Positions 1-9,046 of a DNA stretch of 64,000 bases are shown piece after piece. The stretch is from positions 1,860,001 to 1,924,000 of the forward strand of contig OZ242302.1 in NCBI GenBank assembly GCA_965208025.1. Reading direction: 5' to 3'. The stretch's first letter is position 1, and each line of letters begins with the position of its first letter. Both the position numbers and the translations under genes were made by a program. The notes under the pieces are model-generated. The model saw nothing but the letters and a program-made list of their open reading frames with translations. It had not been told where the DNA came from and made no database searches. Source of the stretch: Bin80 sp965208025 (GTDB taxonomy: Bacteria > Bacteroidota > Rhodothermia > Rhodothermales > Bin80).

Positions 1-2331
1 CTGTTTTCGAAGAATAAATACTCCCTCTCTACGACTTGTCACCACAATTATCCCACTTTCAAAGTAGGGGTAACTACTCCATGTTCCATTGAATCCAGCT
101 TCGTTTGTTCCATAGGGAGTTGTGTCAAAGTATCCAACCTCAACGGGATCATCGGGAGTGGAAATATCAATGACACGAAGACCGCTCGAGTTATTGGTCT
201 GATACATCAGATCACCGTGCACATACAGATTGTGGTCCGTAGCCGAAGTCGGACCATAGAATTCGCGAACCATGATTGGATCATTCAAGTCTCGCACATC
301 CCACACCAGAGTGCGTGTTTGGTCAACCTTTCCCGTGAGTTCATCCAATTCATCATTCTGATAATAATAGGTGTGATTCTCAGAGAGCCATCCCTGATGT
401 ACATACGCAGCATCAGGATAAGATCCAGTTCCAATCGCAACAGGGTTCGCTTTATCGGTCACATCTGAAATACTGATCGCCGTTTCATTCGCACCAAAGC
501 AAAGTTCACGGCCGACATACTCGGAATCCGGTCCGTTGTAGACCACACACTGGGCATCATGACTGTATCCCGTCTTGCGCCTGCCGGTCGTCTCATCGGC
601 GAAACATCCCGCAAAGACGGGAGCTTGCGGTTCACGAATATCAATCATGTGGAGTCCACCTCCGCAGGTCTCTCCTCCAGCGGAGGCACCAACAGCAAAG
701 GCAAATCCAGTGTCTTCATTGATTACAATGTTGTGTGCACTGTGGATTTGGCCATAATGTGCAGTTGCCTTGAACTCAACGGGAAGTTGCGTCAGTTCCC
801 TGAGTTGAGTAAGATCAAAAATCTGCATTCCATGCTCTCGAGCCCGGTCTGCCACAATAAATGCGTGGTCTTTATACACTTTGATATCACGCCATGTACT
901 TCCGGGGGAGCCCTCCGTACGAGGAAGAGTTCCCAGATATTTTGGTACGGACGGATCACTCAGATCAATGAAGACCGTACCTTCCAGATGACCAATCAAA
1001 CCATATTCAACCCCGGTCTCGGGATCCGTCCATCCCCAGACATCGCTGAGTCGTACTCCCCGATTCATCTCCATTTCCTGATTCGGTATGAATGAAACAA
1101 GATCCACAAGAGTACAATCAAATCCAGAGGCTTGGCGACCATCACAGGTTTGATCCATCATCCGAGTCAGTGCCTCGTCAGAAATAAAGAGTTCCTGTGT
1201 CACTTTCCACTCATTATTCCTTCGCTCAATGAGTTGTGTACTTCCCTCCCCGTAAGCCGCTTCTGGAATCCCGACAGCAATGATGGATCCATCCGTAGCG
1301 ATGACCGATCCGAATCTGGGGCCGGCTCCTTGAATGAGAGTATCGTCTGAATTTACAGATCCGTCTTCGTGGATTGAATAGACTCGAACATTTCCCTCCA
1401 TATTATCTGCCGAGGGAGCTCCAACGATCATCCATTGTGACGCGAGGAATTGGATCTGAGCGCCAAAAAATTGCGGATCATCTTGACGTTCAGGATTCAG
1501 AATTTCCATCTCATTTCTCTCGGAGTCAGTACCATCTGTGATCGTCCAGATTGCAATTGCACCGGCGTTGGAGTTAGATCGGGGTGCACCGATAGCTGCA
1601 CGATTTCCCTGTAGATCCAAGGCGGTGCCATAGGCAGATTCAGCTCCAAGTTCGCCACATGGAAGCGAGGTGCGGTGTCCCCACTCGTCAGCGGATACTT
1701 CATATAGGTGTGCAGTGCAGTCGCCAGGAGCGCCAATCAGCAGGCGGCCATGATCCATTGCCAATACAGCGCCAAACATGGACTCTGGATTCTCCGCGGG
1801 ATCATGAAGGACGGTTTTTTGATCCCACATTCCTTCGGCATTCCGCTGGAAGAGTACAACCGTGCCATGACTCTTTCCTGCCTGTACATCACTGACAGCC
1901 AGCCAATTACCTTGGAGTGCCATGGCATGACCGAAGCCACTCGGATCCGCGGGGGTCAGTTGATCAGTTAGAACGAAGTCCCCCGTTTCATCTTGCCGTT
2001 CATACATGATCACGCCCGATGGGCCTGCGACGGCCAAACGTCCATCCGCATAGGCAATTACACTCGCGAATCCATCTCCTACCTGAGCAGCTGGGCCGTA
2101 CAATGAACCTTGCAAGACCCAATCTTCCTCATTCCCGCGCGTATAAATGTGAACCCGTCCCGGATTTTTGAATCCACTCGGCTCCGCAATGAATAGGTGA
2201 TCATCGCCAATGGCAATGGATCCACCAAATTCAGCAAACGGTTCAGTAGAATAAGCCTGTGTAACGGATAGGAATAGTAAGGATAGAAAATATAATCCTG
2301 GTGATCTAAGCATTTTTCTGGAACGAGTCAT
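1..2331 (-). CDS. Choice-of-anchor B family secreted protein with N-terminal integrin-like propeller, partial (3' end outside window)
   Basis: Reading the minus strand from the ATG at 2331 gives an uninterrupted frame of 777 codons to the window edge. A hydrophobic signal segment (about residues 7-23) is followed by repeats of the FG-GAP/integrin-alpha type (FGGSIAIGD, FGAVLAMD, YGTALDLQGN, FGSVIATDGS), each ending in a short strand naming a text or graph value. From about residue 380 the protein becomes a choice-of-anchor B domain, recognised by SDVWGWTDP, MQIFDLTQL, HSAHNIVINEDTGFAF, GYSHDAQCVVYNGPD and YVHQGWLSENH. It closely resembles the gene at 18337-19899 but carries the extra N-terminal propeller. 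The C-terminus, where a sorting domain would lie, is outside the window. Function is unknown; the family is secreted and beta-rich. The start lies only 13 bases after the tRNA-Val, so it may be expressed from a transcript processed at the tRNA. An in-frame ATG at 2313 is a second start candidate. Confidence 0.9.
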   Translation of the reverse strand, partial: MTRSRKMLRSPGLYFLSLLFLSVTQAYSTEPFAEFGGSIAIGDDHLFIAEPSGFKNPGRVHIYTRGNEEDWVLQGSLYGPAAQVGDGFASVIAYADGRLAVAGPSGVIMYERQDETGDFVLTDQLTPADPSGFGHAMALQGNWLAVSDVQAGKSHGTVVLFQRNAEGMWDQKTVLHDPAENPESMFGAVLAMDHGRLLIGAPGDCTAHLYEVSADEWGHRTSLPCGELGAESAYGTALDLQGNRAAIGAPRSNSNAGAIAIWTITDGTDSERNEMEILNPERQDDPQFFGAQIQFLASQWMIVGAPSADNMEGNVRVYSIHEDGSVNSDDTLIQGAGPRFGSVIATDGSIIAVGIPEAAYGEGSTQLIERRNNEWKVTQELFISDEALTRMMDQTCDGRQASGFDCTLVDLVSFIPNQEMEMNRGVRLSDVWGWTDPETGVEYGLIGHLEGTVFIDLSDPSVPKYLGTLPRTEGSPGSTWRDIKVYKDHAFIVADRAREHGMQIFDLTQLRELTQLPVEFKATAHYGQIHSAHNIVINEDTGFAFAVGASAGGETCGGGLHMIDIREPQAPVFAGCFADETTGRRKTGYSHDAQCVVYNGPDSEYVGRELCFGANETAISISDVTDKANPVAIGTGSYPDAAYVHQGWLSENHTYYYQNDELDELTGKVDQTRTLVWDVRDLNDPIMVREFYGPTSATDHNLYVHGDLMYQTNNSSGLRVIDISTPDDPVEVGYFDTTPYGTNEAGFNGTWSSYPYFESGIIVVTSRREGVFILRKQ

Positions 2332-2344
2332 TATTCTTTTATTG

Positions 2345-2418
2345 TGGGCCCTACGGGATTCGAACCTGTGACCTCTCGCGTGTGAGGCGAGCGCTCTAAA
2401 CCACTGAGCTAAGAGCCC
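2345..2418 (-). tRNA. tRNA-Val (anticodon CAC)
   Basis: The reverse complement folds as a full cloverleaf: 7-bp acceptor stem starting GGGCTCT and closing AGGGCCC, D arm GCTC/GAGC, anticodon stem CTCGC/GCGAG around loop CTCACAC (anticodon CAC, reading GUG), and T arm with TTCGAAT. The discriminator base is A; CCA is not encoded. It lies between two same-strand protein genes; the stop codon of the upstream gene falls inside its 5' acceptor/D region and the downstream start is 13 bases past its 3' end. Confidence 0.95.
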
Positions 2419-2867
2419 GAAACTGGGGAGAGGCTTGCGTAGGAACTACCCTCAACTTTTTTAAGTGCCGGCGGATCCTTCGTGTGAATTAAGGGAATCG
2501 GGGCCGTCGTACTCCGTACCCCAGAAAAAGAAGCAGGGGTATATTGGGAAACTCCCGCACCAAGCGCTGCAGCCAACGCAAGCGCGGTGGCGGTACCAAC
2601 AAGAATACTGGTATGCGGCGGGCGAACAGGAGAGGCAAAGGGTAGGCAACAAGACAATCGCTCACGAACCCTGGCTCGTAAATCCTTGGGCGTACGTGAA
2701 CGATATTCGCACAGCAGTCGTTGAGTACCTCGCAGGTGTTTGACTTGGCGGGCAAGTCTGGTATCACACTCCACACATTCTTCAAATGCGGCGCGGACCG
2801 AGTAATCCATGGTACCGTCAATGTACTCACACAGGAACTCGTCCATATAGGAGGCTTTATTCAACAT
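2409..2867 (-). CDS. Putative anti-sigma-factor-like membrane protein with degenerate zinc-finger motif
   Basis: A protein of about 150 residues. The N-terminal part (MDEFLCEYIDGTMDYSV, then FEECVECD) follows the pattern of zf-HC2 anti-sigma domains, with an acidic YIDG stretch and two cysteines near residue 30, although the usual histidine is missing. A basic linker precedes one hydrophobic segment (SILVGTATALALAAALGAGV) that would be a single membrane span, then a short low-complexity tail. This layout fits a membrane anti-sigma factor, but no sigma-factor gene is adjacent. Start choice is uncertain: ATG at 2867 or 2846, with a TTG at 2885 also in frame; none has a clear ribosome site. The TAG stop (2411-2409) lies inside the tRNA-Val gene, an overlap of 10 bases on the same strand. 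It could be a decaying or mispredicted gene. Confidence 0.55.
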   Translation of the reverse strand: MLNKASYMDEFLCEYIDGTMDYSVRAAFEECVECDTRLARQVKHLRGTQRLLCEYRSRTPKDLRARVRERLSCCLPFASPVRPPHTSILVGTATALALAAALGAGVSQYTPASFSGVRSTTAPIPLIHTKDPPALKKVEGSSYASLSPVSGS

Positions 2868-3031
2868 GAGTAAAGTAGCGATCAACCATACGAATGATTA
2901 AGTTTTGGGCATTGCCTTTAAGACCGTTATGAGGAATCCTTATGAAAGCGGAACAGATTGGTTCCAGAACTTCAAGGTTTTTTCAAAAAAAATTACAGAG
3001 GTCATGGACTGCGAACCAGACGGCGCAAAGG

Positions 3032-4087
3032 TTAAGCCAGAAGTTGGATAACGAGGAGCGTCATGATCAAACGGGGGCTCCGTTTGGAGAAGCCTTTGAT
3101 TTCAGTATCAACACTTAAAAGCAGTTGCATAGCCCGCTTGACTTCCCGAAGTGGCCAGACGCTGCAAGCTTCGTTATACTTATGGATCATGGTATAGGGA
3201 ATCCCTGCCACTTTGGCAAGATCTGCCTGCGGAATTCCGGATAACCTGGACTCTTGCAGCTTCCAGAGTCGAAGAAAATAGCTTGTGAGCACCGCGATGA
3301 TCCTTAGCACCTCTCCTTGCCTTGAAGAAGCTCCAAGCAGTAATTGTTCGGCAATGCGGTGCGCATCAATGGATCGGCGCTGGGAGATCGCGTCTTGAAG
3401 TTCAAAAACATTAATTTCGCGTGTCTGTCCACTTGCTTGTAGGACGTCCTGTCTATTGATCACTTTCGGATTCCGATCACCAATGTAAGTGACTAGCTTA
3501 TCAATCTCCTGTGCAAGCAGTGCCAATCCTGTCCCCAAAAACTCGGTCAATAATTGTTCAACCCCACCTTCCAGAGTGCATCCCTGATGCCTAGCATGTT
3601 CACGTATGAATTGAGCAGTCTGGTTTCGCCAGAGTGGAGCAAACTCAACAACCTGAACCAGTTTTGAATTTTTCTTGAGTGAAGAATAAGGATCCGCATT
3701 GAATCTTGGCCGCCCTTCGCAAATCAGCAACACAATTGCACCTGGATTGGGTTGCTTGGCTATGGACGAAAATATTTTATTGCCTCTGAGTTGCTCAAAT
3801 CTACGTATGACCACGACGCGTCGCTCAACGAGCATTGGGGCTAACCGACACATTCCCAGAGCGGATTGTGCAGTGACACTGTCCCCGTAGATTACATCAA
3901 GGTTAAAGTCCCGGTCTTCCAGAGGAAGGACTCGATCAATCAAAGTTTTCTGGAGCTGGTCAGCCAGGAAATATTCATCCCCATAAAAAAGATAAACCGG
4001 CTTAAAGCGGTTTTCTTGAAACTCTTTTTGAAGGTCATTATAGAGTTCAAGTGCGGATTTTTTGTAGGTTTTGCGCCGGGGGCTCAT
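3032..4087 (-). CDS. holA: DNA polymerase III delta subunit
   Basis: 351 residues, the normal length for HolA, the clamp-loader subunit that opens the sliding clamp. The N-terminal AAA+-like fold shows the family signature FKPVYLFYGDEYFLADQL near residue 30, and the middle has the EFLGTGLALLAQEIDKLVTYIG block (about residue 190) followed by NVFELQDAIS, both typical of the delta family. The C-terminal collar domain has YTMIHKYNEACSVWPLREV. It is last in a four-gene operon (der, nuoI, DinB-like, holA): its ATG at 4087 overlaps the TGA of the upstream gene in an ATGA, so translation is coupled. Intact. Confidence 0.95.
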   Translation of the reverse strand: MSPRRKTYKKSALELYNDLQKEFQENRFKPVYLFYGDEYFLADQLQKTLIDRVLPLEDRDFNLDVIYGDSVTAQSALGMCRLAPMLVERRVVVIRRFEQLRGNKIFSSIAKQPNPGAIVLLICEGRPRFNADPYSSLKKNSKLVQVVEFAPLWRNQTAQFIREHARHQGCTLEGGVEQLLTEFLGTGLALLAQEIDKLVTYIGDRNPKVINRQDVLQASGQTREINVFELQDAISQRRSIDAHRIAEQLLLGASSRQGEVLRIIAVLTSYFLRLWKLQESRLSGIPQADLAKVAGIPYTMIHKYNEACSVWPLREVKRAMQLLLSVDTEIKGFSKRSPRLIMTLLVIQLLA

Positions 4088-4542
4088 GACATGGACCGAT
4101 ATAATTTTTGTGCTACTTCACGGAGCAGATCCGCATCATGTTGTGTAGCAGAGAGAAGAAGTTGATAGACATCTACTCCACTGGATACCTCTTGCCTCCA
4201 CTCATCTGGATTCAGATTCTGAGCAGCATTGATCACTGCCTGTCGACTCCTCTCTACCTCTGTCAGAATTTCTTCCATGGGTAGGCGGTTCCAACCTTTA
4301 TTTTGAGGGACGTTAGAACTGGTGTTCCCTGAAAGCTGATTCAGGGCAGGCAAGATCATGTTACAGTCATGCATAATGATCTCCCCGTAACATTGCTTGA
4401 CAGATGGCCCGCGCTCTGTATTGGTGATCTGCGCTTCATGCATGCGAGAACTCATCTGCCGAAGGGCAGCAATCTCGTCAATCAGATAACGGAGTTGATT
4501 CAGTATATCGTTTCGGCGATGATCTATGTTCAACTCAGACAT
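4084..4542 (-). CDS. DinB-like four-helix protein, function unknown
   Basis: 152 residues. The spacing of histidines (MHEAQ, IIMHDCNMILPALNQL, SATQHDADLLREVAQKLY) and the four predicted amphipathic helices fit the DinB / mycothiol-dependent maleylpyruvate isomerase fold, in which three histidines bind a metal. The phrase QHDADLLREV near the C-terminus is the strongest cue. No specific substrate can be named. It overlaps nuoI upstream by 8 bases and holA downstream by 4 bases, so it is part of the same operon. Family-level call only. Confidence 0.55.
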   Translation of the reverse strand: MSELNIDHRRNDILNQLRYLIDEIAALRQMSSRMHEAQITNTERGPSVKQCYGEIIMHDCNMILPALNQLSGNTSSNVPQNKGWNRLPMEEILTEVERSRQAVINAAQNLNPDEWRQEVSSGVDVYQLLLSATQHDADLLREVAQKLYRSMS

Positions 4543-5296
4543 TGTCTGAATTCGGCCGACCTTCCCATGTGATTTCGGAGGAGACGGGAGATTCGGAACG
4601 CAGGTGTGTATTCTTCAGAGCAGGCATCTCAGTCTGGGCCAACTCACGCACCAGATGCCGATCTCGCAAACTATGCAGATTATTATCTCTGCGATGCTGC
4701 CACGGTTCAGAATTCTCCTGTTTATTGCGGGCTTCCTCCAGGTAATCTAGTCGGTCTTTCAGCCGTTCTGATGGAACGAGTAACCGATCAAGCCCGAAGA
4801 TCGCTTCTTCACGTCCTTGGAAGGTCATATCATACTCTTTGGACATCACGATGGCTTCCTCAGGACAAACTTCCTCACAGAATCCGCAGTAGATACAGCG
4901 CAACATATTAATTTCAAACCATGCAGGCTCACGTTCCTTGCTGCTGTTGGGATCATCTACCTCTCTTGATTGCATAGAGATGGCCATAGGTGGGCAAGCC
5001 TTTGCACAAAGATTGCAGGATACACAGCGAGGCTTTCCCTCTTCTTCTACCAGTACTGGACGGCCACGATAGGAGTCTGGCGGATCCCATAGCTCATCTG
5101 GATATTCAGTAGTATAGGACGGTTCTTTGACCATCTTACGAAAACTGTACGCCAGTCCTTTGAATATTTCTGGCAGGTAGAGTCGCTCCCAGAAATTGAG
5201 TTTCCGCTCGTTTTCCGTCTTGGTATTTTTTGGTACTCCTGGCATGGATTTATTGGTTGACTCGTTACTTATTCGATCTGGCGGGGATTGTTCCAC
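4535..5296 (-). CDS. nuoI: NADH-quinone oxidoreductase subunit I (8Fe ferredoxin-type)
   Basis: 253 residues with two complete CxxCxxCxxxCP clusters at about residues 91-102 (CVSCNLCAKACP) and 134-145 (CIYCGFCEEVCP), which in NuoI bind the N6a and N6b 4Fe-4S centres of complex I. The surrounding text (RPVLVEEEGKPRCVSC, PAWFEINMLRCIYCGFC, PEEAIVMSKEYDM) is characteristic of NuoI rather than of free ferredoxins. The N-terminus is about 35 residues longer than many homologues. Translation starts at GTG 5296; its G is the last base of the der TAG stop (TAGTG), so the two genes are translationally coupled. It is isolated from any other nuo gene in this window. Confidence 0.9.
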   Translation of the reverse strand: MEQSPPDRISNESTNKSMPGVPKNTKTENERKLNFWERLYLPEIFKGLAYSFRKMVKEPSYTTEYPDELWDPPDSYRGRPVLVEEEGKPRCVSCNLCAKACPPMAISMQSREVDDPNSSKEREPAWFEINMLRCIYCGFCEEVCPEEAIVMSKEYDMTFQGREEAIFGLDRLLVPSERLKDRLDYLEEARNKQENSEPWQHRRDNNLHSLRDRHLVRELAQTEMPALKNTHLRSESPVSSEITWEGRPNSDNV

Positions 5297-6612
5297 TATT
5301 CTCTTTTGAGCGATTTTCGCCGAAATGCAAGCGTGATGGGAACCCCATCAAATTCATAGGCTTCTCGGAGTTGATTTTCCAGATATCGAGCATATCCGGT
5401 TCCAATCCCTTGGGGATGATTACAGAAAAAAGCAAACAGAGGCGGGGATACTCCCACCTGAGAAACATATTTAACCTGTACATGTCGTCCCCGCCAACTC
5501 GGGGGGTGATGTCGCTGGATGACCTTTTGCATCGTCTGATTGAGGTCAGCCGTAGGCACCCGCGAAGCAGCTCGATCCATGATCCTGAGGGATTCATCTA
5601 ATACCCGATGTGCACGCTTTCCCGTCAATGCGGAGATAAAGAAGATTGGTATATAATCCAGAGTTTGTAGTCGCTCTTTGATTGCGTGTTCAGTATCTCG
5701 GGCGGTGTTGGTTTCTTTCTCCACGAGATCCCATTTATTCATCACAATCACAAGTCCTTTTTTGAGTGCTTCAGCTTCCTTGAGAACATGAATATCCTGC
5801 GCTTCCAAGCCGATGGTAGCATCAAGAATGAGTACTGCAATATCACAGCTATGAATTACCCGTTGTGTACGAAGCGTCGCATAAAATTCTATATTCTCTC
5901 GGACCTTTGTGCGGCGACGTAGCCCTGCTGTGTCCACAAGTACAACTTCTTCCCCCTTATGGATCAGTTTAGCATCTACTGCATCTCGTGTTGTTCCACT
6001 GATTTCTGTGACAATGGAGCGTTCCTGACGTAGCAGGGTATTGGTCAGTTGTGATTTCCCGACATTCGGGCGTCCGATGAGTGCAATCCTGACTCCTGAA
6101 CTTTCCTCACGATTCTCTTCCTTTGGTAGCGAAGCAATCACGGCATCAAGGAAGTCTCCTGTTCCGGTTCCATTCGTTGCACTGACAGGATAGACCTCTC
6201 CCAGCCCTAGGCTGTACATGGATGCTGCATCCCACCATAGCTTTTGATTATCGGCCTTGTTGGCAACCACAAGAACTGGTTTTTGCGTGCGGCGAAGCAT
6301 TCGCCCCATTTCTTCATCTATATTCGTAACTCCCGCCATGATATCGGTAACAAGCAGAATCAAATCTGCTTCGGCGATTGCGATTTCCACCTGCTCGCGG
6401 ATTGCGCGCTCAAAGCGCTCAGCACTGCGGGGGACGAATCCACCTGTATCTACAAGTGCGAATTCCTTTCCATTCCACAATACTTGCCCATAGACGCGAT
6501 CTCTGGTCACACCAGAGGCATCGTGTACAATTGCCTGCCTGGACTCTGTCAACCGGTTGAAGAGAGTAGACTTCCCAACATTGGGGCGACCAACGATTGC
6601 AACAAGTGCCAT
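5296..6612 (-). CDS. der: Ribosome-assembly GTPase Der (EngA)
   Basis: 438 residues with the tandem GTPase arrangement unique to Der. Each G domain has a P-loop GRPNVGKS (starting near residues 8 and 182), a DTxG switch II (VDTGGF, VDTAGL) and an NKxD base motif (VANKAD, VMNKWD). The C-terminal KH-like domain ends PITLAFRRKS. It acts in maturation of the 50S ribosomal subunit. The ATG at 6612 (MALVAIVGRPNVGKS) was chosen because it matches the family start; the frame stays open for 10 more codons upstream. First gene of the operon with nuoI; 55 bases separate it from the upstream same-strand restriction gene. Confidence 0.97.
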   Translation of the reverse strand: MALVAIVGRPNVGKSTLFNRLTESRQAIVHDASGVTRDRVYGQVLWNGKEFALVDTGGFVPRSAERFERAIREQVEIAIAEADLILLVTDIMAGVTNIDEEMGRMLRRTQKPVLVVANKADNQKLWWDAASMYSLGLGEVYPVSATNGTGTGDFLDAVIASLPKEENREESSGVRIALIGRPNVGKSQLTNTLLRQERSIVTEISGTTRDAVDAKLIHKGEEVVLVDTAGLRRRTKVRENIEFYATLRTQRVIHSCDIAVLILDATIGLEAQDIHVLKEAEALKKGLVIVMNKWDLVEKETNTARDTEHAIKERLQTLDYIPIFFISALTGKRAHRVLDESLRIMDRAASRVPTADLNQTMQKVIQRHHPPSWRGRHVQVKYVSQVGVSPPLFAFFCNHPQGIGTGYARYLENQLREAYEFDGVPITLAFRRKSLKRE

Positions 6613-6667
6613 GAAGCGAGGGGCTAATGAGCGTAGCTTCAACTACATCAAGAGGATTGAGGGGAAA

Positions 6668-9046
6668 CTATTCAATCTCAACCCTGACCCCACATCTCTC
6701 GCCTAATCTTTTGCCCTGCTTAACAATATTACGAGCCGTCAAATTCACATAAATCATGTACTCAGGGTATTTTGGGATTCTTCGATAATCCCTCGTTTCA
6801 TTGGAATACTGGCGTGATAGTGTAACGTCCTTAGTCTTTCTGTCACCAAAAAGATTACTACGATGAAGACTAAAATTCTGGTCAAATAGCCCAGAGACGA
6901 TATTTGGAAGCATGGCTTTATATGATTTCTCAGTTCTCCACTCCCCGGTTCCAATCCTCCACCGTGGGTTTGAATCGTTCGGTGGGGAATCGTTAGATAT
7001 TGTCTCCCATTCTTTCAGATCCCCATTCTGTCCTTTGAAAACTTCAATCTCTACCTTTACTCCACACCTCTGTCCCATATCTGAACAACGTTTAAAAATC
7101 TCGCTCCTTTGGAGATGGGAATTTACGACATATTTTCCATGCTCTGGAATTGGACGATAACGTCCGCTACCTGTTGGCTGTGTGCCTGAAAGAAAAATAT
7201 CTTTACTCATCTGATTCCCCAGCAACTTTTGGATATTCTCCTCTTGATTGAGATTCAAGAGGGCGGAGACCACATTCAACAGCATCTGAGCATATATTTC
7301 CTCCTCGTTCCAGTCCCCATGATCAATACGCCAACGAGCTTTCGCTCTTGTTACATTCTCCCAAGGCCAACATTCAAGTACCATGTCCGCAAGTTCCATA
7401 AGGCGTAAATCCATATCCTCCGCCCTCCAGTCCTCATAGGTTTTTGCCAGTTCACGCGTGATCATCACATTGCTATCAATGTATTGTTTTCGCTTTCTGG
7501 AATAAATAGAATTACTAATTTTGGAATTATATTTTTCTCCTACCAAGGTTAGGTTCATCAGTTGATTTATATATTCTCCGTGCACCTCATCTGCCCCAGT
7601 TCCCAAGTAGTTTTTCCACTCTTTACTCAGTGTTTGGGGCATGATATGCTCCAACGATAAATCCTCAACTCTCGGAGATGTATCACCGCCGAACTTTAAG
7701 TTCAGAGCATACAGAATTGTCTTAGCAGTATCCGATGCCTTTCCCCCATAGGCTTTTCTGGTTTGAAGCCCACCGTCAATTTCTTTCTTGTTTGGTACCG
7801 CAATACGTGTATTTCTGAGTTTCCGAATTTCTTCGATCCAATAGTCACCATAGGAGGCAATATTCTGTCCATCTCTGCGATGAGCAAAACTCACAAACTG
7901 TGTGTTCAGACCAGTAGTAGGCTTGTCTGCCAACCAGAGACGTGTCAGCCATGTGCTCATAGCTCTCAGAACATTAATTACGTCTTCTTCGTTGGCATTT
8001 GTGAGATCACTTTTCGTACTATCATTTAAGAGTCTCAATGTAAAGGGTCTGTGTACGTCATACTGGATCCCTCGTAAATATTGAAGGAGTGAATGAACTT
8101 CACTACCAGTATATTGGTTATTTGCGCCAGTAATTGCTCCGTATAGTTCAGCCAGCCTGGCCAGTTCTGCGCACAACTTACCTCTATCATCAGTTCCACC
8201 TTCATCACTTCCATACCACCATCTTCTCAAATTTGAATATGTGTGCTTGATGCCAACATTCTCCCCAGTTTTCCAGCGCAGAAAATCTCTGAGAAACTCA
8301 TCAATTCGTTTAGGAGCATCTGCGGCATCTAAGGAGTCCTCAAGTGGAAGCCAGTAATTTTTGTAAATTCTTTCCTGAGTGCCCCTATCCATTCCCATTA
8401 AGAGCCAGTTTTTTACCTTTTCCCCTTCAGTCAACGGAATACCTGTTGCATTCAAGCTCTCAAAAATTTGCTGGGGATCATGAGAGGATTCACAGGGGAA
8501 GCTGATCACTTTGAAACGACTAAGCCCCTTCATTAATGTATCTTGACCAATCTCGTCTACTGCTTTCCTAAGGGCCCTCCAAGCCTCTGTAACGATTCCG
8601 TCGCCTGGAATTCCTGCAAGGATCTTCTGATATTCCTCATCATCCTTATCTTGAAGTTTTAGTTTTTCTTTTGGATTAAGAGTATTACTTAATAACACAT
8701 TCCTGATGCTTTCAGATGTCCATTGTCCCAAAGATGCATTCGTTTCCTCTAATTTATCCGCGATGCAGGACAGGAGAATGCTGATCGTCGTAAGGCGTTG
8801 CTGACCATCTACCACATTGCGTATTGAAGTCGTTCCGGCTGGAGTAGGTTCTGAGTAGGTGATCAGTGTACCACCAAAGTGCATGGCCCTGTCCCCCTTC
8901 TTCTTTGAAATTGCCTCAAGATCTTTCACCAACTGCTCAATGGTTGACTTGTCCCAACTGTACCTTCGCTGCCATTTTGGAATTGAATATTGTACGTTTG
9001 AATTAAACAAATCCAAAAAATCAATTAAGCTAATATTAATATTCAT
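6668..9046 (-). CDS. GmrSD-like restriction enzyme (DUF262 + DUF1524) with duplicated C-terminal module
   Basis: 792 residues, intact. Residues 1-100 form a DUF262 ParB-like NTPase domain with YSIPKWQRRYSW (20-31) and the key DGQQRLTT (80-87); IFESLNATGIPLTEGEKVKNWLL (194-216) is the conserved second DUF262 block. The DUF1524 HNH nuclease domain has LSLEHIMPQTLS (464-475) and N-rich follow-up residues N497, N507, N512. These are the parts of type IV GmrSD enzymes, which cut modified (for example glucosylated) phage DNA. Residues 571-668 and 696-792 are two diverged copies of one module, each starting RWRI-x4-W and ending RCGV[KR]VEIE. I do not recognise the module; it may bind DNA or sense modification. 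Neighbours include a second, dead restriction gene. Confidence 0.88.
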   Translation of the reverse strand: MNINISLIDFLDLFNSNVQYSIPKWQRRYSWDKSTIEQLVKDLEAISKKKGDRAMHFGGTLITYSEPTPAGTTSIRNVVDGQQRLTTISILLSCIADKLEETNASLGQWTSESIRNVLLSNTLNPKEKLKLQDKDDEEYQKILAGIPGDGIVTEAWRALRKAVDEIGQDTLMKGLSRFKVISFPCESSHDPQQIFESLNATGIPLTEGEKVKNWLLMGMDRGTQERIYKNYWLPLEDSLDAADAPKRIDEFLRDFLRWKTGENVGIKHTYSNLRRWWYGSDEGGTDDRGKLCAELARLAELYGAITGANNQYTGSEVHSLLQYLRGIQYDVHRPFTLRLLNDSTKSDLTNANEEDVINVLRAMSTWLTRLWLADKPTTGLNTQFVSFAHRRDGQNIASYGDYWIEEIRKLRNTRIAVPNKKEIDGGLQTRKAYGGKASDTAKTILYALNLKFGGDTSPRVEDLSLEHIMPQTLSKEWKNYLGTGADEVHGEYINQLMNLTLVGEKYNSKISNSIYSRKRKQYIDSNVMITRELAKTYEDWRAEDMDLRLMELADMVLECWPWENVTRAKARWRIDHGDWNEEEIYAQMLLNVVSALLNLNQEENIQKLLGNQMSKDIFLSGTQPTGSGRYRPIPEHGKYVVNSHLQRSEIFKRCSDMGQRCGVKVEIEVFKGQNGDLKEWETISNDSPPNDSNPRWRIGTGEWRTEKSYKAMLPNIVSGLFDQNFSLHRSNLFGDRKTKDVTLSRQYSNETRDYRRIPKYPEYMIYVNLTARNIVKQGKRLGERCGVRVEIE

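Noticed and set aside
217..1971. Several plus-strand open frames over the left edge
   Set aside because: They are antisense to an uninterrupted minus-strand choice-of-anchor B gene of 777 codons and have no family features.
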